Origin: JADKCL01 sp031424495
GTDB lineage: Bacteria; Bacteroidota; Bacteroidia; J057; JADKCL01
DNA length: 32,755 nt
Assembly (NCBI GenBank): GCA_031424495.1
Contig: JANPHP010000360.1
Location: 1-32,755 of the forward strand
Direction of reading: 5' to 3'
This document shows, in pieces, positions 24,230 through 32,649 of the stretch. The notes under the pieces were generated by a model. It was not told the DNA's origin. It did no database searches and saw only the letters and a program-made list of their open reading frames with translations. Each line of letters starts with the position of its first letter. Position 1 is the first letter of the stretch. The translations under genes were made by a program, and so were the position numbers.

Positions 24230-25510
24230 TCAAGGCAAGGCCGGCAAGACTTTGCCGCTGACGCCGCCAAAACCGATGCGAATGCCGTCCTTTTCGCAAT
24301 GGCCGTGGATCACGACTGTATCTCCATCTTGGATGAACTTGCGTTCGCTCCCATCAGGCATATGAATCGGCTTGCTGCCACGCCACGTGAGCTCTAACAT
24401 GGATCCATAGCTGTCTTCGGTCGGGCCCGAAATCGTGCCCGACGCACAGAGGTCGCCCGGTTGCATGTTGCAACCGTTCACTGTGTGGTGCGCGAGCTGC
24501 TGACGCATGCTCCAATACATATACTTGAAATTGGAGCGCGAGACGACTTTCGATGGGCCTTGTGCGGGAACGATTTGGACTTCGAGGGCGATGTCAAAAT
24601 TTGCTGGCGCATTCCCTTGGAGGTAAGGCAGCGGCTTGGGATCCTGCACGGGACTATCGACCCTAAACGGCTCCAAGGCGTCCATCGTCACCACCCAGGG
24701 GGACATGCTAGAGGCGAAATTTTTGCCCAAAAATGGACCTAGCGGCACGTACTCCCAGCTTTGGATGTCGCGGGCGCTCCAATCATTGAAGAGCACCATG
24801 CCAAACATGTGGTCCTCAGTTTGATCGATCGGGATCGGTTGCCCCATCGCATTGCCTTTTCCGATGATGAAGCCGACTTCGAGCTCAAAATCGAGCAGCT
24901 TGGATGGACCAAAAACAGGCTCGGTTGCATCGGCAGGCAGCATTTGGCCTTTGGGGCGCCTCACCTCGGTGCCCGAAACCACGATGGAGGAGGCGCGGCC
25001 ATGGTAGCCGACTGGCAAATGCTTCCAATTGGGCATGAGTGCATTGTCTTTGCCGCGGAACATGATTCCAACATTGGTGGCATGCTCGATGCTGCTGTAA
25101 AAATCGGTGTAGTCGCGGATGTCTACAGGCATGCACATAGTCACATCATGCATGGGGATGAGCGCACTTGCCCGCAAGACCTCATTGTGGGCGATGTCGC
25201 CGCAATCGGCTTCCAAAAGATTGGAAACGCGCTCGCGTAGGTTGCGCGTAGCCGCGCGCCCCAAGCCTGCAAGGCGATTCAAAGTGCTGTAATGCAACAC
25301 TTCCAAATCAAAACCAAGGTCCCCAAGCAAACCTGAAGCTGCAAGTTCGGCGATGTCGAGCACATGCTCGCCGATGGCCATCCCGATGCGCGGCAATGGA
25401 TCAGCATCGGTCGTAAAAATGCCCAAAGGCAGGTTTTGAATTGGAAAATCGGAGCCGGCGGGCACAGGAAGCCATGACTTGCGCTGCGGATCGTTGGAGG
25501 GAAGCATCAT
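24230..25510 (-). CDS. fahA: Fumarylacetoacetase
   Basis: 426 residues, the full length of the family. It hydrolyses 4-fumarylacetoacetate to fumarate and acetoacetate, the last step of tyrosine/phenylalanine degradation through homogentisate, in the cytoplasm. Metal ligands are in place by comparison with mouse FAH: Asp136 (DYTDF), Glu209 and Glu211 (FELEVGF), Asp243 (NDWSARD); the catalytic His143 is in SSIEHATNVG. MFRGKDNALMPNWKHLPVGYHGRA and SWEYVPLGPFLGKNF are diagnostic. The N-terminal SH3-like domain is included. Its own promoter (25547-25578) lies between it and the divergent ATPase gene. No homogentisate dioxygenase is in the window. Confidence 0.97.
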   Translation of the reverse strand: MMLPSNDPQRKSWLPVPAGSDFPIQNLPLGIFTTDADPLPRIGMAIGEHVLDIAELAASGLLGDLGFDLEVLHYSTLNRLAGLGRAATRNLRERVSNLLEADCGDIAHNEVLRASALIPMHDVTMCMPVDIRDYTDFYSSIEHATNVGIMFRGKDNALMPNWKHLPVGYHGRASSIVVSGTEVRRPKGQMLPADATEPVFGPSKLLDFELEVGFIIGKGNAMGQPIPIDQTEDHMFGMVLFNDWSARDIQSWEYVPLGPFLGKNFASSMSPWVVTMDALEPFRVDSPVQDPKPLPYLQGNAPANFDIALEVQIVPAQGPSKVVSRSNFKYMYWSMRQQLAHHTVNGCNMQPGDLCASGTISGPTEDSYGSMLELTWRGSKPIHMPDGSERKFIQDGDTVVIHGHCEKDGIRIGFGGVSGKVLPALP

Positions 25511-25546
25511 AGAACAGCAAAAAATAGAACCTTAAAAACGGATAGT

Positions 25547-25578
25547 CAAAGTTACCACCTAGAACGTGGGCGGGTCAA
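25547..25578 (-). promoter_or_regulatory. Promoter of fumarylacetoacetase
   Basis: Minus strand: TTTG ending at 25576, 21 bases, TAACTTTG (25547-25554). The same TAACTTTG octamer serves the divergent ATPase gene at 25618-25625. Confidence 0.55.
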
Positions 25579-25617
25579 AGAAAAAGAAAAAAAAAGAAGA
25601 AACCCGAAAGAAAAGAA

Positions 25618-25625
25618 TAACTTTG
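25618..25625 (+). promoter_or_regulatory. -7 element of the ATPase/HNH-like pair
   Basis: TAACTTTG. A start near 25630 gives a leader of about 19 bases that includes the ribosome-binding site AAAGGAGG (four bases from the ATG at 25649). The upstream GTG at 25625 lies inside the promoter element and cannot be the start. The preceding 45 bases are almost all A and G. Confidence 0.55.
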
Positions 25626-25648
25626 TGGGAGAAGGCAAAGGAGGGAGA

Positions 25649-27028
25649 ATGAAAGTACATGGAATAAGCATAGGGAGCTATCAGCAATTCAAATCCCTAG
25701 AACTAGATTTTACATATCCTAAAGGACATCCCAAAGCAGGACAAGCTTTGGATCGCGTATGCTTCATTGGGCAGGGCGGAACAGGGAAAACCACATTGCT
25801 GAGGCTGATCAAGTATTTCATAACCCATGATCCCAACATGGGAAACGATCTAAAGATAGATGAATATGAGGCCCGATCAATCCTCATGGACACAATGATC
25901 GGGAAACATTTTGTAAGGAAATACCGTCGTGCAGCGGGGTTCTTTGCAGCATCATTGAAAAAAGGGGCCGGTTATGGTTGGGATGCTGATTTTAAGGAAT
26001 ATTACCTTCAACATATTATCAACAACCGACCAATACTCCTTAATTTCCCGATTGAGGCGCCGAAGAATATTCTGATCAAAGAATATCCTGAGTACAGCAT
26101 GCACAACATTTATGGAGCCAGCGAATACGATACTCATGAACTTCCAGAAATGGGTCCTCGTGATTTCGTCGATTTTGGGGACAAAAACTCCATAGCTGTT
26201 TGGGACCTCGTGATGGATCGCATTAAGCGACACACCAGCCAAGAACTTGATTGGAAGCAGAAAATCGCGGAAGCAGCGATTGCGGCCACTGGAACTTCGC
26301 AGAAAAAGGTGGAACAGCTGACCATTGAATACGAAGCTTGGTTGAAATTGAACCCAAGTCCTTTAGAGAATTTGGCGATTAAACTCAATAGCCTCATCGC
26401 ACCTCTGGGCGTGAGGATCAAGACCAATGTGGATCACAAAATGATCATGCGGTTGGGGAGCCTTCAGCTCCAGACCCACCAAGGAGTCGATCTGAATCGT
26501 GAATTTTGGAGCACTGGTACACGGCAAATCATAGAGTCAGCAGTTCCATTGATTGAATCAAAAGCTAAAGGAGCAATCGTACTTATCGACGAGCCAGAAA
26601 AGTCGCTCTACCCGGATGTCCAAGCTCAAATCGTCGATTTTTTTTCGGGATTGGTCAATGACTGTCAGTTTTTTTATACTACCCATTCGCCTATCATCGC
26701 TTCCTCCTTCGATCCATGGGAGATTGTGGAGCTAAAATTTGATGAGAGCAATCAGTATGTTGTGCAGGAGACCAACTACGTGGGCGAGCGACATGTGGAC
26801 AACTATACTGTCTACCCCAAATATCTCAAGTGGGATGGCATTTTAACGAAACTCTTCGGTTTAATGGATGACGGCAACAGTGAGTATCGCACAGCGGCGG
26901 TTACGAAAGCAGCTGTACTGGAAATGGAGCTGGAAGCAATGAAAGAAAAGGGAAAGAACCAAGGACCTAAATTTGAGCGATTACTTGCGGATTTTATCAA
27001 ACTGAAAACCAAACTTGGTTGGGAATGA
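25649..27028 (+). CDS. ABC/OLD-type AAA ATPase, PtuA-like (Septu-type defence candidate)
   Basis: 459 residues. N-terminal MKVHGISIGSYQQFKSLELD is the typical start of RecF/OLD-like ATPases. Walker A GQGGTGKT (41-48), an inserted helical region (about 60-280), an ABC signature-like FWSTGTRQ (286-293), Walker B AIVLIDEPE (309-317, Asp314-Glu315) and the H-loop THSP (345-348). No TOPRIM nuclease domain follows, unlike true OLD proteins, so the effector is probably the next gene, which overlaps by ATGA (27025-27028). This is the layout of Septu PtuA with PtuB and of the retron-linked PtuAB pairs. The AAAGGAGG ribosome-binding site is stronger than that of most neighbours, and base composition is visibly AT-richer, suggesting transfer. 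Function in phage defence is inferred from architecture only. Confidence 0.85.
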   Translation: MKVHGISIGSYQQFKSLELDFTYPKGHPKAGQALDRVCFIGQGGTGKTTLLRLIKYFITHDPNMGNDLKIDEYEARSILMDTMIGKHFVRKYRRAAGFFAASLKKGAGYGWDADFKEYYLQHIINNRPILLNFPIEAPKNILIKEYPEYSMHNIYGASEYDTHELPEMGPRDFVDFGDKNSIAVWDLVMDRIKRHTSQELDWKQKIAEAAIAATGTSQKKVEQLTIEYEAWLKLNPSPLENLAIKLNSLIAPLGVRIKTNVDHKMIMRLGSLQLQTHQGVDLNREFWSTGTRQIIESAVPLIESKAKGAIVLIDEPEKSLYPDVQAQIVDFFSGLVNDCQFFYTTHSPIIASSFDPWEIVELKFDESNQYVVQETNYVGERHVDNYTVYPKYLKWDGILTKLFGLMDDGNSEYRTAAVTKAAVLEMELEAMKEKGKNQGPKFERLLADFIKLKTKLGWE

Positions 27029-27681
27029 GAAAACTCGACAAGCAGATTCGCCATGCAATAGCATATGATACTTGGTGGAAAACAAATTCACAAGTGGAAT
27101 ATGACTCAAGCAAAAATCCATACTACCTGGATGTGCTGTTTGAGTTATTGATCGCCCAAGACGGCCTATGCGCTTATACGGAACTTGCAGTAATGTCCCG
27201 AAAACAAGTAGCGGAACTGAAGCTTGTATTTGAATCTGGCAAGGTCAAAAAAGACACGAAACGCCCTGAAGTATTCATCGACTTAGAACATTTTGACTCC
27301 AGCGACAAAAAAGCAAGGGGATGGAATTGGGAGAACCTTTTCGCTGTATGGGATGGTGTGAATAAGAAAAAAAGAACGTTTGAAGCGCTCCATGGCATAG
27401 ATACTATTCTCAAACCAGACAATCTAGACTACCAACCCTTTGAACTATTGGCCTACAATCCAAAGCGCCATGCTTTCGTGCCAAATCCCAAGCAGCCAAA
27501 GGAAATTCAAGATCGTGTGGAAAAAATGATTACAGTGCTGTGCCTTAACTTTGGAACGGTCCTAGGGCAAAGAAGGATGTATCTGGAATCTCAGATAAAG
27601 ATCGCCAACCTCTCTGGTAAGATACCCAAAATCCACCAATTCCCAACCGCCTTCGCCCTCATCATCCAACAACAAGCCTGA
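27025..27681 (+). CDS. HNH-like partner of the ATPase, PtuB-like with altered zinc residues
   Basis: 218 residues from the ATG at 27025, which overlaps the ATPase stop (ATGA), so translation is coupled. The protein follows the order of the retron/Septu HNH family: FELLIAQDGLCAYTE (residues 39-53), then DLEHFD (86-91), WNWENLFAVWDGVNKKK (100-116) and a C-terminal part ILKPDNLDYQPFELLAYN with LCLNFGTVLGQRR. Glu88-His89 and Asn101/Asn104/Asn113 fit the HNH positions. Three of the usual zinc cysteines are replaced: CAYC by CAYT (Cys49 kept, Thr52), and the C-x-x-CN stretch by WDGVN. Either the zinc site is dispensable in this branch or the protein does not cut DNA. AT-rich like its partner. The long variable insert 55-80 is unusual. 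Confidence 0.7.
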   Translation: MRKLDKQIRHAIAYDTWWKTNSQVEYDSSKNPYYLDVLFELLIAQDGLCAYTELAVMSRKQVAELKLVFESGKVKKDTKRPEVFIDLEHFDSSDKKARGWNWENLFAVWDGVNKKKRTFEALHGIDTILKPDNLDYQPFELLAYNPKRHAFVPNPKQPKEIQDRVEKMITVLCLNFGTVLGQRRMYLESQIKIANLSGKIPKIHQFPTAFALIIQQQA

Positions 27682-27739
27682 TCTGCGGTCATTTCAATTT
27701 TCTCATGCGTCGATGCAACCTTCCCTCGATTCATTTGTC

Positions 27740-27747
27740 TATATTTG
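27740..27747 (+). promoter_or_regulatory. -7 element of the M16 peptidase gene
   Basis: TATATTTG, a full TAnnTTTG match. A start near 27753 gives a leader of about 31 bases to ATG 27784, whereas ATG 27760 would be only seven bases in. Supports the shorter protein with a clean signal peptide. Confidence 0.5.
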
Positions 27748-27783
27748 AATTGTTCACCCATGTACCAAAAATCGGTCACAATT

Positions 27784-30582
27784 ATGAAATTCAATTCTTT
27801 GCTGCGGAGCATGGCTCTTTTGTTGATGCTGATGGCGGGAGTGTCGATGCAGGCACAGTCTGCATTTCCCAATGATCCAGACGTGCGCACAGGTAAGTTG
27901 CCGAATGGCATGACCTATTACCTGAAACGCAACATCGAGCCCGCCAACCGTGCCGAGTTGCGCCTCGCCGTGAATGCAGGTTCCGTGCTTGAAGACGATG
28001 ACCAACAAGGACTTGCACACTTTTGCGAGCACATGGCCTTTAACGGCAGTACGCACTTCAAAAAAAGCGAGCTCGTCGATGCCTTGGAAGCAATGGGCGT
28101 GAAATTTGGACCGCATTTGAATGCCTACACGTCGTTTGACGAGACCGTGTACATGCTGCAAGTGCCCACCGACAAGCCTGAGCTTGTCGACAAGGCTATG
28201 CTCGTGCTCGAGGATTGGGCACAGGGCCTGAGCTTTGACAACAATGAAATCGACAAAGAGCGCGGCGTGGTGATCGAAGAGTGGCGCCTGCGCAGCGGCG
28301 CCATGACCCGCACCATGGAGGAGATCATTCCTGTCATGGTCAATGGCGCAAAGTATGGGCAGCGCTCCCCCATCGGCAAAGTCGACATCTTGAAAAACTT
28401 CAAGTATGAAACGGTCAAGAATTTCTATGCCAAATGGTACCGTCCCGACTTGATGGCTGTCATCTTGGTCGGTGATATCGATCCCGTCAAAATGGAGGCC
28501 GAGCTCAAAAGCCGTTTTGGCAAGGTACCCGCCAAAGCCAACCCCACTCCTCGCCCATTCATCACGATCCCAGATCATGAAGATGTGCGTGCCAAGGTCT
28601 TCGTGGATGATGAATCGCAATTCAACCTGCTCCAGATCCTCTTCAAGCACGACAATTTGCCGATGAAGACCGAAGCTGACTATACCCGCGAGTTGGTCAC
28701 TTCGCTCGCCGGGGAAATGCTCACAGCACGCATGAGTGAGCTCAAGGAGCTTGGAAACAGCCCATTTCTCTTCTCCTTTGTCGGCGACGGCAACTTGCAA
28801 GGCATCAGGGCCAAAAGTGCGATGTCCTTTTTTGGCATCTTCAATCCAGAAGGTGTCGACAAGGCCATCGAGCAGTATTTCACCGAAATCGAGCGTGCAC
28901 GCAGGCATGGCTTCATTCCGTCTGAGTTTGAAAGACAAAAAAGCAAAATGCTCAAGGATGCCGAAACTGCCTACAAAGAGCGCGACAAGACTGGCAGCGA
29001 CAAGCTCGTGGGCGCGTATGTCGAGAGCTTTTTGAGTGGTGGCTACTTCCTGAGTCCAGAACAAAACTTGAATCTGCTGAAAAAGCACCTTCCCGAAATC
29101 ACACTCGCCCAGATCAATTCTGCATTTAGCAATTCAGTACAGCCTCGTAACTGCGTGATCACGCTCAGTGGCAAGCAAAAAGACAATGCAAAATTCCCAA
29201 CAGAAGCGGCTCTTTTAGCCAAATATGAAAGCATTCGCAAGGGCGAAGTCGAGGCGTACAAGGAACTCGTGGACGACCGACCGCTCATCTCAAAGGCGAT
29301 TACCGCTGGTAAAGTTGTTACCGAAACAAAAAGCTCCCACGGAGTCACCGAATGGAAACTGAGCAATGGTGCACGCATCATTCTCAAACCCACGGCCTTC
29401 AAAGACGACGAAGTGCTCATGGAAGCCTTCAGCTTGGGCGGTTCTTCTCGTTTCAGCAACGGCGATTTCCCCAAGACATGGCCTGCTGCCGACATCATTG
29501 GTTCCAGTGGCGTCGGCCCATTCAAAGCAGCCGTCCTCAACAAAAAACTTGCCGACAAGACGGTTTCCGTGAAACCCTATCTCGAGCCATTTACCGAAGG
29601 AATCAACGGCAATAGTTCCAAAAATGACTTGGAAACCATGTTGCAGCTCACTTACCTCTACTTCACAGCTCCGCGCCAAGACAAAGAGGCCTTTGAAAAC
29701 TTCAAGCAAAACTTCAAGACTTATGCCGGCATGATGAGCGGACCTGAGGGGCGTTTTATGGATTCAGTAAACGTGATCATGAATTCGCACCACCCAAGGG
29801 AATTTGCCCTGACGGAGGCGATCATCGATGCTGTGGAATTGCAGCCTTCTTTCATGGCCTATTTGGATCGTTTCATGGATGCCAGCGACTTCACGTTTGT
29901 GTTCGTGGGCAGCTTTGACCCGGCGCAAATCAAGCCTTGGATCGAACAATACATTGGCGGCATCCCGGGCAATAACCGTAAGGAGTCTTGGAAAGATGTG
30001 GGGATCAAATCACCCGATGGCGTGGTGAAACGTGAGGTTTTTGCAGGCAAAGAGGCCAAGAGCATGGTAAGCCTAAATTTCACGGGGGCATACACCTACT
30101 CCGAGCAAAACAACTATGAGATGAATGCAATGCTTGCTACGCTGCGCATCATGATGCGCGAGTCAATGCGCGAGGAAAAAGGCGGCGTCTATGGGGTTTC
30201 CGCCTACGCTGAACAAGCTTCGTTTCCAAAGCAAGGTTACAAAATCACCATCAGCTTTGGTTGCGATCCATTGCGTGTAGATGAATTGATCAAGACGGTT
30301 TTTGACGAGATCAAAAAGCTGCAAGCCGATGGCGCCTCTGAAAAGAATCTGCAGAAGATCCAGGAAATCGACCGCCGCAGTCGCGAGACCGACTTGCAAG
30401 ACAATGAATGGTGGCTCTACAATATCAGCCGAATGCTGCTCAATGGCGTGCCCTTCAGTTCACTCGACGAGCACCAAGGCTGGGTCAATGGCCTCAATGG
30501 TGCCAAGATTGGAGCCCTTGCCAAGCAGTACCTGCACGACGATAAGTTTGTGCAGATCGTATTGTATCCAGAGACTAAGTAG
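27784..30582 (+). CDS. M16-family zinc peptidase (pitrilysin/insulinase type)
   Basis: 932 residues from ATG 27784. Signal peptide about 1-25 (MKFNSLLRSMALLLMLMAGV, then SMQAQ). The first catalytic domain has the inverted zinc motif HFCEH (His79, Glu82, His83) within GLAHFCEHMAFNGSTHF, followed about 80 residues later by ERGVVIEEW, whose last Glu (about 166) is the third ligand. A second, inactive M16 half follows from about residue 520, and the C-terminal part has GGVYGVSAYAEQ, the substrate-binding Arg/Tyr-type region. Two halves in one chain form the clamshell of pitrilysin. Expected in the periplasm or outside, degrading peptides. A 12-bp terminator stem follows at 30601. Confidence 0.95.
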   Translation: MKFNSLLRSMALLLMLMAGVSMQAQSAFPNDPDVRTGKLPNGMTYYLKRNIEPANRAELRLAVNAGSVLEDDDQQGLAHFCEHMAFNGSTHFKKSELVDALEAMGVKFGPHLNAYTSFDETVYMLQVPTDKPELVDKAMLVLEDWAQGLSFDNNEIDKERGVVIEEWRLRSGAMTRTMEEIIPVMVNGAKYGQRSPIGKVDILKNFKYETVKNFYAKWYRPDLMAVILVGDIDPVKMEAELKSRFGKVPAKANPTPRPFITIPDHEDVRAKVFVDDESQFNLLQILFKHDNLPMKTEADYTRELVTSLAGEMLTARMSELKELGNSPFLFSFVGDGNLQGIRAKSAMSFFGIFNPEGVDKAIEQYFTEIERARRHGFIPSEFERQKSKMLKDAETAYKERDKTGSDKLVGAYVESFLSGGYFLSPEQNLNLLKKHLPEITLAQINSAFSNSVQPRNCVITLSGKQKDNAKFPTEAALLAKYESIRKGEVEAYKELVDDRPLISKAITAGKVVTETKSSHGVTEWKLSNGARIILKPTAFKDDEVLMEAFSLGGSSRFSNGDFPKTWPAADIIGSSGVGPFKAAVLNKKLADKTVSVKPYLEPFTEGINGNSSKNDLETMLQLTYLYFTAPRQDKEAFENFKQNFKTYAGMMSGPEGRFMDSVNVIMNSHHPREFALTEAIIDAVELQPSFMAYLDRFMDASDFTFVFVGSFDPAQIKPWIEQYIGGIPGNNRKESWKDVGIKSPDGVVKREVFAGKEAKSMVSLNFTGAYTYSEQNNYEMNAMLATLRIMMRESMREEKGGVYGVSAYAEQASFPKQGYKITISFGCDPLRVDELIKTVFDEIKKLQADGASEKNLQKIQEIDRRSRETDLQDNEWWLYNISRMLLNGVPFSSLDEHQGWVNGLNGAKIGALAKQYLHDDKFVQIVLYPETK

Positions 30583-30600
30583 GTTTTTGCTAGCGTGAAG

Positions 30601-30651
30601 ATGCCCCTGTTGCATGCTGTTTTCATTCCGAAATGCATTCAACAGGGGCAT
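30601..30651 (+). terminator. Terminator of the M16 peptidase gene
   Basis: Perfect 12-bp stem (30601-30612 with 30640-30651; ATGCCCCTGTTG) extended after one mismatch by ATGC/GCAT. Long loop; followed by TCTCATTTG. It stands 18 bases past the stop. Confidence 0.65.
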
Positions 30652-30809
30652 TCTCATTTGGGTAAGCGACCAGTGAAAAGTGACGAAGCAAATTGTCCAC
30701 AAATCACCTAGGTTACGCACATTTATTGAACAATATTAACAAATATAGCCAAGATGTGGAAAACCAATTCGCTTACATCCAAGGGCTTAATGATTCAGAA
30801 ATTCAACGA

Positions 30810-31772
30810 TTAAGCTTGCGGAGCCCGACCTCCCGACATGTCGGTATTCTTGTTGAGTTCGCGGCCGAGCTCATCAAGACGGGCACGCTCAGCAGCGCTC
30901 AAGGTGTGGTAGCCTTTGCGTGACACGCGATCGAGCAGGATGTCCAACTCCCTTTGCATCATCGCACGGCGATTGACCTCGAGGCCATCTTGCTTGACCG
31001 GAAAATCAAATGGATTGGTCGATTGGGACCTCTGATTTTGCTGGAAATAAGGCCGAGGGCCTCGCGGTGCAAAAAAGCTTTTCAACCATTCCCATGGGTT
31101 GCTGCCGATATTCGGATTTCTATACATCCCGTACAGAATGAGCATGGTAGGGACTGCAAGGGCAGTGAGGAAGATCCAATGCTCCATGGCCTGCCACGGT
31201 GCAAAAAGGCAACCCAAAAGCAAGCCTATCAGTGCGCCGCCCAAGTGGGCCTCATGGCCGATCCGCCCAAACTGCTTCCCGATCCCAAACAAAGAAAAGC
31301 CCACATAAAGGATACCAAACACCCAGAACGGCATGGGTATGAAAAAGACGGCCAACCAACTGTCGGGCGAAATCACCAACAATGCAAAAATGACACCCGA
31401 TATGGCTCCTGAGGCTCCGACGGCGGTGTAGTTGCTATCGTTGCGGCGCATAAGCAGTGCCAAGGCATCGCCTCCCAAGAGGCTGCCCACATACACAATC
31501 AGGTAGATCGCGATGCCCAAACCGCTGCCATAATTGCGTGGAAGGCAATAAAAGCGCTCCAATTCGCCACCCATGAAATAAAGCGACATCATATTCATCG
31601 CCAAATGGCCCCAACCGCCGTGAAGGAAACCACTCGTGAACATGCGGTCATATTCACGGTAACCAAGGATGCGCCCCACATGAAACTTGTAGCGGCTCAT
31701 GATCTCGGGCTTGGAAAAGCCCATGTAAGTAAAGACCACGTTGGCAATGAGTAGAATGAGTGTAGCTAGCAT
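30810..31772 (-). CDS. Rhomboid-family intramembrane serine protease with DUF6576-like tail
   Basis: 320 residues, six predicted membrane helices in about 1-225, then a soluble tail. The catalytic dyad is Ser121 in GASG (GAxSG rhomboid motif) and His176 in EAHLGG; LHGGWGHLAMNM (His51, His56, Asn60) is the helix-2 oxyanion-side signature. The C-terminal tail has ELDILLDRVSRKGYHTLSAAERARLDELG (about 270-305), the short helical motif (DUF6576) attached to many Bacteroidota rhomboids. It cuts within or near single membrane helices in the inner membrane; targets unknown. Possible promoter TACTTTTG at 31838-31845 overlaps the region used by the divergent DUF4494 gene. Confidence 0.95.
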   Translation of the reverse strand: MLATLILLIANVVFTYMGFSKPEIMSRYKFHVGRILGYREYDRMFTSGFLHGGWGHLAMNMMSLYFMGGELERFYCLPRNYGSGLGIAIYLIVYVGSLLGGDALALLMRRNDSNYTAVGASGAISGVIFALLVISPDSWLAVFFIPMPFWVFGILYVGFSLFGIGKQFGRIGHEAHLGGALIGLLLGCLFAPWQAMEHWIFLTALAVPTMLILYGMYRNPNIGSNPWEWLKSFFAPRGPRPYFQQNQRSQSTNPFDFPVKQDGLEVNRRAMMQRELDILLDRVSRKGYHTLSAAERARLDELGRELNKNTDMSGGRAPQA

Positions 31773-31837
31773 AAGACTTGCATCGGTTCAGAAGAATGTC
31801 CAAATGTCTGCCATCGCAACCAAAAAATCAAATTGTG

Positions 31838-31845
31838 CAAAAGTA
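31838..31845 (-). promoter_or_regulatory. Possible -7 element of the rhomboid gene
   Basis: Minus-strand TACTTTTG (a TAnnTTTG match), 65 bases upstream of the ATG at 31772. It lies three bases from the TTG of the divergent DUF4494 promoter, so RNA polymerase could not occupy both at once. Confidence 0.35.
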
Positions 31846-31847
31846 CC

Positions 31848-31878
31848 TTGCCATTCGCGGGAGACGGCGCTAAATTTG
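31848..31878 (+). promoter_or_regulatory. Promoter of the DUF4494 gene
   Basis: TTG (31848-31850), 20 bases, TAAATTTG (31871-31878), a full match. A start near 31884 gives a leader of about 19 bases to ATG 31903 and excludes the 54-codon extension from TTG 31741. Confidence 0.6.
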
Positions 31879-31902
31879 CAACCCTATAAATTGAGATTGA
31901 CA

Positions 31903-32469
31903 ATGTCAGAGTGGTTCCAATCAAAAGTAAAATTTCTGCGTCAGATGGACAATGGTCTCATCAAGCAGATCACTGAGCAGTATCTTGTCGACGCTATGAG
32001 CTTTACCGAGTGTGAGGCCAGGGTCATGAAAGAGGTAGGCGAAGGGATGCGCGAAGTCACGATGATGAGCGTCGCCCGCAGCAATATCAAAGAAGTTGTC
32101 TTCTACGGGGACACCGATCTTTGGTGGAAAACCAAAGTGACCTACAACCTCATGGATGAGGACACCGAAAAAGAAAAAAAGATCACGACTTATCTCCTCG
32201 TGAACGCAAATGACCTCAAAGAGGCCTATGAGCGCACCGAGGAGCACCTGAGGGAAATGCTCGTTCCGTTCCAAATCCCCAAAATCGAGGAAAGCCCCAT
32301 CATCGACGTCTACCAGTACGAGCAAGCGCTTCGCCAAGGTCTCCGCAAGGCAACCGAAGAGGAGTCTGCAGCCAAGGAAGAAACGATCAAAGCCCCCAAG
32401 ATCAAGCCCAAAGACATCGAGTTTGAAAGCAAATTTGAGGTTCCCCAAGTCAGAGACGAGGAAGAATAG
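31903..32469 (+). CDS. DUF4494 domain-containing protein
   Basis: 188 residues from ATG 31903. The start MSEWFQSKVKFLRQMDNGLIKQITEQYLVDAMSFTECEARV is the DUF4494 hallmark (W-F-x-x-K-V, T-E-x-Y-L-V-D-A-x-S-F-T-E-A-E). DLWWKTKV and the IIDVYQYE stretch complete the domain. The last 40 residues (from about 148) are charged and low in complexity. No function is assigned to the family, which is confined to Bacteroidota in my knowledge. No signal peptide: cytoplasmic. Divergent from the rhomboid with a shared promoter zone. Confidence 0.93.
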   Translation: MSEWFQSKVKFLRQMDNGLIKQITEQYLVDAMSFTECEARVMKEVGEGMREVTMMSVARSNIKEVVFYGDTDLWWKTKVTYNLMDEDTEKEKKITTYLLVNANDLKEAYERTEEHLREMLVPFQIPKIEESPIIDVYQYEQALRQGLRKATEEESAAKEETIKAPKIKPKDIEFESKFEVPQVRDEEE

Positions 32470-32494
32470 CAAATTTGAGGGGAAGGCCCTGCGT

Positions 32495-32552
32495 ATTAGA
32501 AATGAGGAATTAGGAATTGCACCCGCTCAATTCCTAATTCCTCATTTCTAAT
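32495..32552. repeat. Perfect 25-bp inverted repeat built of TTAGGAATT words
   Basis: Arms ATTAGAAATGAGGAATTAGGAATTG (32495-32519) and its exact complement (32528-32552) around an 8-base loop. It lies 25 bases past the DUF4494 stop and could act as its terminator, although no T-run follows; the TTAGGAATT word composition is that of short dispersed intergenic repeats. Confidence 0.8.
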
Positions 32553-32649
32553 TCCGAATCTCTTATCCACGATCATTCAGCAACAGTCCTCCGTTAAAAA
32601 TACTTAAGTCTCACCACCACAGCGGATCATTCCCGTACTTTGTTGGGAA

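Noticed and set aside
27754..29088. 444-residue minus-strand frame
   Set aside because: Fully antisense to the M16 peptidase, whose zinc motif and family match are clear; the frame is a by-product of codon bias.
30693..30923. 76-residue plus-strand frame
   Set aside because: Starts with TTG and its second half is antisense to the end of the rhomboid gene.
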